In this document: positions 1 to 8,016 of the stretch, in pieces
Layout: every line of letters begins with the position of its first letter
Numbering within the stretch: the stretch's first letter is position 1
Origin: Rhabditoides inermis
Lineage: Eukaryota; Nematoda; Chromadorea; Rhabditida; Rhabditidae
Length of the DNA stretch: 64,000 nucleotides
Direction: 5' to 3'
NCBI GenBank assembly: GCA_963966185.1
Contig: CAWZYM010000011.1
Span: 454,501 to 518,500 of the forward strand
Made by a program: the position numbers and the translations under genes
Notes under the pieces: generated by a model
Database searches by the model: none
Seen by the model: the letters and a program-made list of their open reading frames with translations, nothing else
What the model was told of the DNA's origin: nothing

Positions 1-52
1 GAGAGAGAGAGGGGGGGGAGAGGAGAAAGAGAGAGAGAAAGAGAGAGAGAGA

Positions 53-90
<38 letters not shown>

Positions 91-203
91 AGAGAGGGAG
101 AGAGGGGGGAGGAGAGAAGAGAGAAGGAGGAGAGAGGGGAGAGAGAGGAGAGAGAGAGAGGAAGAGAGAGAGAGAGGGGGGGAGAGGAGAAAGAGAGAGA
201 GAA

Positions 204-268
<65 letters not shown>

Positions 269-358
269 GGAGAGAGGGGGGAGGAGAGAAGAGAGAAGGA
301 GGAGAGAGGGGAGAGAGAGGAGAGAGAGAAGGAGAGAGAGGGGAGGGAGCGAGAGAGA
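1..358. repeat. GA-rich microsatellite at window start
   Basis: Almost pure purine sequence (GA with GGA/GAAA interruptions). The pattern from about 11 to 165 recurs from about 176 to 345, so the tract contains an internal duplication of roughly 165 bp. It abuts the donor site of the minus-strand receptor exon that follows, so it probably lies in that gene's intron. Confidence 0.9.
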
Positions 359-363
359 CTTAC

Positions 364-468
364 CTGATGGACAATCAGGTGTACGCGGAATCCGCGCATG
401 GCCGGCGGGGTGTGGCGGATGACCATGTACCAGCACAGCGCGTTCACTGACACACCGATGAGCGGGAT
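364..468 (-). CDS. Exon of a serpentine chemoreceptor (TM1 to loop), partial gene
   Basis: On the minus strand a 105-base, 35-codon open exon is bounded by an acceptor (TTCCAG, at 469-474) and a perfect donor (CAG/GTAAGT, at 359-363). It encodes a hydrophobic helix followed by TPPAMRGFRVHLIVHQ. A helix followed by a TP-x-x-M-x-x-F/V-x-x-x-L segment is the TM1/first-loop layout of nematode SRH/SRI/STR-superfamily receptors. The rest of the gene would lie left of the window. A possible upstream 27-base exon with good splice signals is at 694-720 (minus). Family assignment is by motif resemblance only. Confidence 0.5.
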
Positions 469-477
469 CTGGAAGGT

Positions 478-533
478 CTCTTTCTCTCTCTCTCTCTCTT
501 TCCCCTCTTTCTCTCTCCCTCTCTCTCTTCCTC

Positions 534-571
<38 letters not shown>

Positions 572-590
572 CTTCTCTCTCACTTTTATT
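478..590. repeat. CT microsatellite
   Basis: Pyrimidine-rich CT repeat on the + strand. Read on the minus strand it is a GA tract just upstream of the receptor exon acceptor. Confidence 0.9.
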
Positions 591-599
591 AGTTTATCT

Positions 600-1322
600 C
601 GCGTATTCCGAAGGAGTAATTCAGAGACAATGCATGGAAGTCACTTACAATTCGAAGTACTTTTGAGGACCTCCCCCTTGCTCCCTCGCTCACCTTGTGT
701 ATATGTTGCAGCATGAAATCCTGCGAGCAAAAGACGACAGTCGACCCGTTCACCTTTTCCCGCACCATAACGGACTGCAACTATAGTGCACGCCACAAAC
801 AGGCTCTCAACATGAGACAACGTGTTCCGTTTCAAAGAAGATGAGTTAATGAAAAACTACACAACTGCATTATACACATTACTTATGAACTTAAAAAAGA
901 AAGGATAGATAAGTAGCTTTGAATCAAAGAGGTCGGCAGGTTGCATCACTGAAAATGCGAACGGTAATACCGAGGCTTTTTGTCTGCAGGTGATTTCTGA
1001 TTTACTCTACATCTCAACAATTCATGCAAATGTGCTCTATGAATTCTAAAAGCAGTAGGAAAAATGTACTCGTACTTGGACGATTTACTTTTTTTAAGAA
1101 CCACTGGCATATGTTTGACGACTTTCAATCGTGTTGAACAAAAAAAAGATTGGTTTTGATCACTGCACAAGCGTAACGTGAACTGTCTGGTTTCTGAGTG
1201 TTGTAACACCTGATACTGATACCTTTTTCATTGTAACGACTCATTAGTTCCTGAATCGTGCCTGGGCGTAATTTGCATATTCAAACACTGTATCGTGTAA
1301 ATCAATCGATACTATTCTTCAG
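600..1322. other. Intergenic/receptor flank, no gene seen
   Basis: AT-rich sequence. From about 1183 it matches, with small indels, the sequence at about 4240-4340 and 7750-7850, and part of it resembles the 3' flank of the receptor at 16.7-18.6 kb (the word CATTGTAACGA followed by TTAGTTCCTG). It is therefore the flank of a duplicated receptor unit. I see no supported coding exon apart from the possible 27-base minus-strand exon at 694-720. Confidence 0.5.
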
Positions 1323-1455
1323 ACCTGGGTCTAGGTGACTATAAGCAGCGCCGCGTCATCTCTCTTCCTCCAAATCTACTGTCGAAACCTACTTCTACAT
1401 TTTTCTGGGAATCACACAATACTCACACATTGTACATCTGTCGGTGCGATTGCAG
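1323..1455 (+). pseudogene. Chemoreceptor exon-2 fragment (copy A)
   Basis: It matches exon 2 of the receptor at 8017-9992, starting after a TTCAG acceptor and ending at GATTGCAG/GTGGTGAG. A TC pair present in copy C (CTACTCTGTCG) is missing here (CTACTGTCG), which shifts the frame and destroys the second helix. No exon 1 lies upstream. Copy B carries the same two-base deletion, so the lesion predates the tandem duplication. It is a non-coding relic. Confidence 0.75.
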
Positions 1456-2000
1456 GTGGTGAGTGAATCTATTTTCATACAACATAGTAGGGTAAAATAT
1501 ACAACAAAACAAATAGCAAAAGTGGAGTTTCTAAAAGCAGGGGGGGGGGTGCTGATTAAACATTCTTGTACCTAGTCCCGAGTGATGTTGTAATATGAAC
1601 CGTGCGACGAAGTTCTGTATGCGTTCGAGAATGATGATCGAAACACGGTTGGTTGGGTTGAAGAACGTACGTACATTACCCGCGCGTGTGTAGCTTCCAA
1701 TTGACACTTCGAAATTTGAAGTCTTGCGCAAAGTCTGCGCAAGTCTCTTTGAAGTCTACGCACTGTGGCGAGAGGACGAGAGCGCATGGTTCACCATTCG
1801 AGCGCTGGCAAAAAATTGAGAGGAAAGAGCTTTATCATACATTGAACTATTTGTTATATGGAATGCGCTGATTGGTGCGAACCGCGAGTTGTCGTTCTCT
1901 TCGAGATGCCGCCATTCCTCTCACACGTCGACGCTGTGGGTGGTTGCATTCTTGACATGTCTTTTATTACTCTGATTCTCTGATATCATGCATTTATCTC
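1456..2000. other. Spacer between receptor relic and chromodomain gene
   Basis: The first part (about 1456-1670) still aligns with intron 2 of receptor copy C (8385-8600), for example around GTTGTAATATGAACCGTGCG. The remainder is found only in units 1 and 2 and includes a short inverted repeat (CTTGCGCA ... TGCGCAAG, about 1724-1744). It ends in the pyrimidine-rich stretch ahead of the chromodomain start. No open frame here has coding character. Confidence 0.6.
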
Positions 2001-2043
2001 TTCCTCTTATCTTCCTCTCTCTTTCTCTCTCCATCTCTCTCTT

Positions 2044-2083
<40 letters not shown>

Positions 2084-2120
2084 CCTCCCTCTTCCTCTCC
2101 CACTCTCTCTCCAATACTAA

Positions 2121-2136
2121 TCGTCATGATTGCAGA
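2121..2136 (+). promoter_or_regulatory. Probable trans-splice acceptor
   Basis: A CT-rich outron ends in GATTGCAG, and the ATG of the chromodomain gene starts two bases later. With no upstream coding exon, spliced-leader addition is the simplest reading. The duplicate is at 5542-5557. Confidence 0.55.
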
Positions 2137-2452
2137 ATGGCGCGCACCAAGTCCACCAAGGCAACTCGCAGCACGAAGAACTCGCAAGACGAGGTACGGG
2201 TTACTGTAGTGCCGCGGGTTACTGTAGGCACTCTGCATGCCTAGGTCTACGAGGTCGCCAAGATCCTCGACGAGGCCATCGGCTTGGATCACAAGACCTG
2301 GTTTCTGATCCGTTGGAAAAAGTGGGTTTCTTTCTCGGAATACTGTAGTCTACCGTATTCCTTACAGATGCAAGGCCGCTGATGACAGCTGGAGTCGGGA
2401 GGAGGACTGTTTCTGCGACGAGAGAATCGCAGAGTTTCGGCAGAAGAGGGTG

Positions 2453-2502
<50 letters not shown>

Positions 2503-2571
2503 ATATCTTATGATTGTTTACAGGATGCGAAGAAGGGAAAGAAGAAGAAGAGCGGAAGGAGAAAGAAGTGA
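2137..2571 (+). CDS. Small chromodomain protein with histone-H3-like N-terminus (copy 1)
   Basis: Four exons (2137-2193, 2245-2321, 2368-2449, 2524-2571) give an 87-residue protein. After Met the N-terminus reads ARTKSTKATRSTKNS: ARTK is identical to residues 1-4 of histone H3, and Thr6 also matches. Residues about 20-70 form a chromodomain (VYEVAKILDE, WFLIRWK, then DDSWSREEDCFC, ERIAEFRQKR), as in HP1/Polycomb-type readers of methyl-lysine. A basic tail (KKGKKKKSGRRKK) suits nuclear localisation or DNA binding. The start codon lies two bases after TTGCAG and a CT tract, a typical nematode trans-splice acceptor. AATAAA is at 2697-2702. The chromodomain call is strong; H3 mimicry as a function is inference. 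Confidence 0.85.
2452..2499. repeat. CT microsatellite inside chromodomain intron 3 (copy 1)
   Basis: An uninterrupted CT run that begins directly after the donor GTGAG. The equivalent tract in copy 2 spans about 5881-5930. Confidence 0.9.
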
Positions 2572-2696
2572 GACACAAGCGAACTACAAACTACAAACCT
2601 CAACTTCACAGTCCACCCATCCACATTGACCACACTCGAATAGAATTAGAAATTAGAATGTACTCGTTTTGTGTTTTCGCTGCCCCTTATTCGGTG

Positions 2697-2702
2697 AATA
2701 AA
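2697..2702 (+). terminator. Polyadenylation signal AATAAA, chromodomain copy 1
   Basis: Canonical hexamer about 125 bases after the stop codon, conserved at the same place in copy 2. Confidence 0.7.
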
Positions 2703-3284
2703 TACGGTTTGAATAGTTTAGTTGAGATAATCTTGTCGTCTTGTTGCTTGTTTTGTTTTGGTTTCTTTGTCTGTTGCTTGTTTTGCAGTTTTGCTTTGTT
2801 TCCTTTTTCCTCTGTGGCATGGATTCATAATCAAGCATACAGTTAGTTGTGCCACCGTGTCAGCAAAAACAAGAATGGTTCATCCATATATGCAGACATA
2901 ACACAAAGCACAAAACACAAATTTAGTCCCCGGATGTTCTTGAAGAGTACTGCTCTTCAAAGCAAAGCTTCAGTGGGTATCATACTTTCTCCCGCTCGAT
3001 CAATTTGCCTTCAACGTTGCGAAATCAGAAGAAGTTACCCACTTCCAACAGGCTTGTTTGACTCCTCCTTATCGTCTAACAGTGAACGACTTCGGAAATC
3101 GATCGATAACAACGACATACTTTTCTTCTGGTCGCGCGTTGTACCGTTATTTCTTCCAACCAAAAATCCGCGCTTCGCCAACTCCTGAAGGTAAGTAGAG
3201 TCGGCCTGAGCATACCAAGTTGTTTTTTTCACTGCGTTCTCTCAAAACCCGAACACACTTTGCTCCAAGCAACCCCCAGAGCGT

Positions 3285-3356
3285 GGTCCCGTGGTGTAGC
3301 GGTTAGCACTCAGGACTCTGAATCCTGCGACGGGAGTTCAAATCTCCCCGGGACCT
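3285..3356 (+). tRNA. tRNA-Gln (anticodon CTG), copy 1
   Basis: Complete cloverleaf: acceptor GGTCCCG pairs with CGGGACC, the anticodon stem CAGGA/TCCTG encloses loop CTCTGAA with anticodon CTG at 3318-3320, and the T arm GGGAG-TTCAAAT-CTCCC is perfect. The A box (TGGTGTAGCGGTTAGC) and B box (AGTTCAAATCT) are typical. The gene lies outside protein genes, has no intron, and is duplicated intact at 6761. Confidence 0.95.
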
Positions 3357-3585
3357 GCACTTTTGCATCTCTCGTTGCGTTCGAAGAAAGCTTTTTTCCA
3401 CTTTTATTGCGGTGTGTTTTGTACTTTTGTTGAATTTGTAAAATTTTAAAGCAAACCCATTGTTTTTGTCGTACTAGAAACAACTACGAAATTTTTACAA
3501 AAGGTCCTCAGTTGAAAGTTATAATCAGTACTCAGCGATCTTGGTGATAATTGGGTATCGTCAACGGACTGGCAATACTCAGTGA

Positions 3586-3656
3586 TGGCTGCGGGAATCG
3601 ATCCCGCGACTGCTCGACTGGAAGGCAGCAACACTACCACTGAGCTATATGGGCGC
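3586..3656 (-). ncRNA. tRNA-Gly(TCC)-like element, copy 1; odd anticodon loop
   Basis: On the minus strand it has a perfect Pol III A box (TAGCTCAGTGG) and B box (GATCGATTC), a T arm (GCGGG ... CCCGC) and a Gly-like anticodon arm (CTGC CTTCCA...GCAG). The loop between the CTGC/GCAG stem is 11 rather than 7 bases, and the acceptor strands (…GCCCATA and AGCCATC) do not pair. It is therefore not a standard tRNA: a decayed tRNA-Gly, a tRNA-derived SINE head, or a short-intron tRNA are the options. It is preserved in unit 2. Confidence 0.55.
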
Positions 3657-3699
3657 GTTGGAGACACGGCATAGGTTGAGTAGAGGACAGACTAGTTGT

Positions 3700-4507
3700 T
3701 TTCTTGCCAATCCCCTCCAAAAAAAAATCTCACAACGACTGATATGTGAAAATTCCTAACCTTAAAGCAAAACTACAACAATGCATAACAGCAAAACACC
3801 TGTAACCATGTAAAAGATAACTGGTTACTGATATTGCTATGTTTCAGCCTCATTTATGCAAAACATCAGGTCTCGACCAAAAAAAACACTTACAGATTCA
3901 CGAACACTCCATGTGGTTTTCCACGTACGTAGTCGTTCTGAACAGGCTGTCGAAGTCTCCACGTTGCGCGGGCGGCTGAATTGGCTGTTGGCTATGCGCC
4001 AACACGCTGACGCGGATGGTGGGCACGCGACGCGGACCTCGCACCGGAATCACCGAGCGTCTTTCCTACAGGAATTCGATAGGACTAGAAATGCGAAATA
4101 ATCGTCAGAATGAGAGTCGAGACATTACAATCGGGTAGATCACATTGATCAACTACTTTTGGCAATTGTTTTGTTTAAAAAAACACACACACAAAAAGTA
4201 ATCAAACTAGTTTGGTTTGGTTTCTTTGATCATCACTGCACAAGCGGCAAGTGAGTTGTTTAGTTTGTGAGTGTTGTAACACCTGATACCTTTTTCATTG
4301 TAACGACATATTAGTTCCTGAATCGTGCATGGCCGTAATTTGCATACTGAAAAGCTATATCGTAATTAAGTAGTTATTCAGTATTATCACATCTGTCAGA
4401 TTCACAATTATTTGTCAAAACACCTGCTAACCGAGGACAAAAATCAGAAAAATGAGCAGAAATGTTGAAGTTGGTGTCTCATTATATTTCGATTCATTAC
4501 CGCCTGT
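3700..4507. other. Spacer and flank before receptor copy B
   Basis: AT-rich spacer shared with unit 2 at about 7160-8016. From about 4240 it matches the common receptor flank. I see no coding exon. Confidence 0.5.
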
Positions 4508-4883
4508 ATGCAGTGTATGCATTCGCCTATTGTATTGCCGTCTCTGCCATCCGTGGAAGACGTTTACATGCCGAATAAGGAAACCTATCAACTGGTCTAT
4601 ACCATATTCGGATTCCTCTCCCTCTTCTCTTCTGCAATTACATTTATCGTAATGATCATAACCAAGCCAAAGTTCAAGTATTTCTACTTTGCCATGAACA
4701 TACAGGTAGTACGAGTAGACTGCTAATCGATGAATCCATCGATAATATTCTTCAGATCTGGGTAACAATAAGCAGCGCCGCGTCATCTCTCTTCCTCCAA
4801 ATCTACTGTCGAAACCTACTTCTACATTTTTCTGGGAATCACACAATACTCACACATTGTACACCTGTCGGTGCGATTGCAGG
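4508..4883 (+). pseudogene. Chemoreceptor fragment (copy B: exons 1-2)
   Basis: Exon 1 (4508-4705) is open and encodes the N-terminus, TM1 and the KPKFKYFYFAMNIQ loop, almost identical to copy C. Exon 2 (4756-4883) carries the same two-base deletion as copy A near 4805, which shifts the frame so that the rest of TM2 is lost. Downstream exons are absent: after part of intron 2 the sequence goes straight into the duplicated chromodomain locus. It cannot make a receptor, though a short exon-1 peptide could be transcribed. Confidence 0.8.
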
Positions 4884-5557
4884 TGGTGAGTGAATCTATT
4901 TTCATACAACATAGTAGGGTAAAATATACAACAAAACAAATAGCAAAAGTGGAGTTTCTAAAAACAGGGGGGGGGGGTGCTGATTAGACATTCTTGTACC
5001 TAGTCCCGAGTGATGTTGTAATATGAACCGTGCGACGAAGTTCTGTATGCGTTTGAGAATGATGATCGAAACACGGTTGGTTGGGTTGAAGAACGTACGT
5101 ACATTACCCGCGCGTGTGTAGCTTCCAATTGACTCTTCGAAATTTGAAGTCTTGCGCAAAGTCTGCGCAAGTCTCTTTGAAGTCTACGCACTGTGGCGAG
5201 AGGACGAGAGCGCATGGTTCACCATTCGAGCGCTGGCAAAAAATTGAGAGAAAAGAGCTTTATCATACATTGAACTATTTGTTATATGGAATGCGCTGAT
5301 TGGTGCGAACCGCGAGTTGTCGTTCTCTTCGAGATGCCGCCATTCCTCTCACACGTCGACGCTGTGGGTGGTTGCATTCTTGACATGTCTTTTATCACTC
5401 TGATTCTCTGATATTATGCATTTCTCTCTTTCTCTTATCTTCCTCTCTCTTTCTCTCTCCATCTCTCTCTCCCTCTCTTTCTCTCTTTTTTCTCTCTCTC
5501 TCTCCCTCCCTCTTCCTCTCCCACTCTCTCTCCAATACTAATCGTCATGATTGCAGA

Positions 5558-5880
5558 ATGGCGCGCACCAAGTCCACCAAGGGAACTCGCAGCACGAAGA
5601 ACTCGCAAGACGAGGTACGGGTTACTGTAGTGCCGCGGGTTACTGTAGGCACTCTGAATGCCGTATGCCTAGGTCTACGAGGTCGCCAAGATTCTCGACG
5701 AGGCCATCGGCTTGGATCACAAGACCTGGTTTCTGATCCGTTGGAAAAAGTGGGTTTCTTTCTCGGAATACTGTAGTCTACCGTATTCCTTACAGATGCA
5801 AGGCCGCTGATGACAGCTGGAGTCGGGAGGAGGACTGTTTCTGCGACGAGAGAATCGCAGAGTTTCGGCAGAAGAGGGTG

Positions 5881-5932
<52 letters not shown>

Positions 5933-6001
5933 ATATCTTATGATTGTTTACAGGATGCGAAGAAGGGAAAGAAGAAGAAGAGCGGAAGGAGAAAGAAGTG
6001 A
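5558..6001 (+). CDS. Small chromodomain protein with histone-H3-like N-terminus (copy 2)
   Basis: Four exons (5558-5614, 5673-5749, 5796-5877, 5954-6001), 87 residues. It differs from copy 1 by a single residue that I can see (N-terminus MARTKSTKGTR, Ala to Gly at position 9 counting Met), while another coding change (ATC/ATT Ile) is silent. All splice sites, the trans-splice-like TTGCAG before ATG and AATAAA at 6127-6132 are kept. Intron 1 is a little longer. Both genes look functional, and either the duplication is recent or constraint is strong. See copy 1 for domain analysis. Confidence 0.85.
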
Positions 6002-6126
6002 GACACAAGCGAACTACAAACTACAAACCTCAACTTCACAGTCCACCCATCCACATTGACCACACTCGAATAGAATTAGAAATTAGAATGTACTCGTTTT
6101 GTGATTTCGCTGCCCCTTATTCGGTG

Positions 6127-6132
6127 AATAAA
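6127..6132 (+). terminator. Polyadenylation signal AATAAA, chromodomain copy 2
   Basis: Same position relative to the stop codon as in copy 1. Confidence 0.7.
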
Positions 6133-6760
6133 TACGGTTTGAATAGTTTAGTTGAGATAATCTTGTCGTCTTGTCGTCTTGTTGCTTGTTTTGTTTTGGT
6201 TTCTTTGTCTGTTGCTTGTTTTGCAGTTTTGCTTTGTTTCCTTTTTCCTCTGTGGCATGATTTCATAATCAAGCATACAGTTGTAGTTGTGCCACCGTGT
6301 CAGCAAAAACAAGAATGGTTCATCCATATATGCAGACATAACCACATAACACAAAGCACAAAACACAAATTTAGGGCGGAATGTACAAAGGTTTAGTGTT
6401 TTGTCCCCGGATGTTCTTGAAGAGTACTGCTCTTCAAAGCAAAGCTTCAGTGGGTATCATACTTTCTCCCGCTCGATCAATTTGCCTTCAACGTTGCGAA
6501 ATCAGAAGAAGTTACCCACTTCCAACAGGCTTGTTTGACTCCTCCTTATCGTCTAACAGTGAACGACTTCGGAAATCGATCGATAACAACGACATACTTT
6601 TCTTCTGGTCGCGCGTTGTACCGTTATTTCTTCCAACCAAAAATCCGCGCTTCGCCAACTCCTGAAGGTAAGTAGAGTCGGCCTGAGCATACCAAGTTGT
6701 TTTTTCACTGCGTTCTCTCAAAACCCGAACACACTTTGCTCCAAGCAACCCCCAGAGCGT

Positions 6761-6832
6761 GGTCCCGTGGTGTAGCGGTTAGCACTCAGGACTCTGAATC
6801 CTGCGACGGGAGTTCAAATCTCCCCGGGACCT
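6761..6832 (+). tRNA. tRNA-Gln (anticodon CTG), copy 2
   Basis: Identical in sequence to the tRNA at 3285-3356 with the anticodon at 6794-6796. Both copies keep every stem, so both could be active. Confidence 0.95.
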
Positions 6833-7061
6833 GCACTTTTGCATCTCTCGTTGCGTTCGAAGAAAGCTTTTTTCCACTTTTATTGCGGTGTGTTTTGTAC
6901 TTTTGTTGAATTTGTAAAATTTTAAAGCAAACCCATTGTTTTTGTCGTACTAGAAACAACTACGAAATTTTTACAAAAGGTCCTCAGTTGAAAGTTATAA
7001 TCAGTACTCAGCGATCTTGGTGATAATTGGGTATCGTCAACGGACTGGCAATACTCAGTGA

Positions 7062-7132
7062 TGGCTGCGGGAATCGATCCCGCGACTGCTCGACTGGAAG
7101 GCAGCAACACTACCACTGAGCTATATGGGCGC
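7062..7132 (-). ncRNA. tRNA-Gly(TCC)-like element, copy 2
   Basis: Same sequence as the element at 3586-3656, including intact A and B boxes and the enlarged anticodon loop. The internal promoter is unchanged between the copies, but so is most of the surrounding duplicated DNA, so this is weak evidence for selection. Confidence 0.55.
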
Positions 7133-8016
7133 GTTGGAGACAATGCATAGGTTGAGTAGAGGACAGACTAGTTCCTCAAAAAAAAATCTGACAACGACTG
7201 ATATGTGAAAATTCCTAACCTTAAAGCAAAACTACAACAATACATAACAAAACACCTGTAACCATGTAAAAGATAACTGGTTACTGATATTGCTATGTTT
7301 CAGCCTCATTTATGCAAAACATCACGTCTCGACCGAAAAACACTTGCAGATTCACGAACACTCCATGTGGTTTTCCACGTACGTAGTCGTAATCCAGACC
7401 GCAGCAGTATATCGATGATTTCAATGCAAACGCAAGAAATGTTCGGTCTCCTTTGGATTGAAGAGTTACGAAAGCGCTGTTCTGAACAGGCTGTCGAAGT
7501 CTCCACTTGAGCGGGCGGCTGAATTGGCTGTTGGCTATGCACCAACACGCTGACGCGGATGGTGGGCACGCGACGCGAACCTCGCACCGGAATCACCGAG
7601 CGTCTTTCCTACAGGAGTTCGATAGGACTATAAATGCGGTATGAGAATTGAGAGACATACGATCGGGTAAATCACATCCGTTTGGCAATTATTTTGTTTG
7701 AAAACCAAACATAAAAAAGTAAACAAACGAGTTTGGTTTGGTTTCTTTGATCACTGCACGAGTTAGTTGTTTAGTTTGTGAGTGTTGTAACACCTGACAC
7801 CTTTTTCATTGTAACGACACATTAGTTCCTGAATCGTGCATGGCCGTAACTTGCATATTGAAAAGCTATATCGTAATTAAGTAATTATTCAGTATTATCA
7901 CATCTGTCAGATTCACAATTATTTATCAAAACACCTGCTATAAAAATCAGAAAAATGAGCAAAATTAGGAATGCTGAAGTTCGTGTCTCATTATAGTTCG
8001 ATTCATTACCGCCTGT

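Larger units (their letters stand above)
1200..7880. repeat. Tandem segmental duplication, two units of about 3.4 kb
   Basis: Unit 1 (about 1.2-4.4 kb) and unit 2 (about 4.7-7.9 kb) are nearly identical over most of their length. Offsets between matching landmarks are 3,421 bp at the chromodomain start codon, 3,427 bp at the receptor exon and 3,476 bp at the tRNA, so only small indels separate them. Each contains, in order, a receptor exon-2 fragment, a spacer, the chromodomain gene, tRNA-Gln and a tRNA-like element; unit boundaries fall inside receptor fragments. Unit 2 has about 90 bp (about 7391-7480) that unit 1 lacks near 3930. Confidence 0.9.

Noticed and set aside
3285..3356. SINE interpretation of the tRNA-Gln
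   Set aside because: All stems pair fully and there is no tail; it is a normal tRNA gene.
4427..4846. 139-codon minus-strand open frame
   Set aside because: It is the antisense shadow of receptor copy B exons 1-2; the + strand has the homology and the splice sites.
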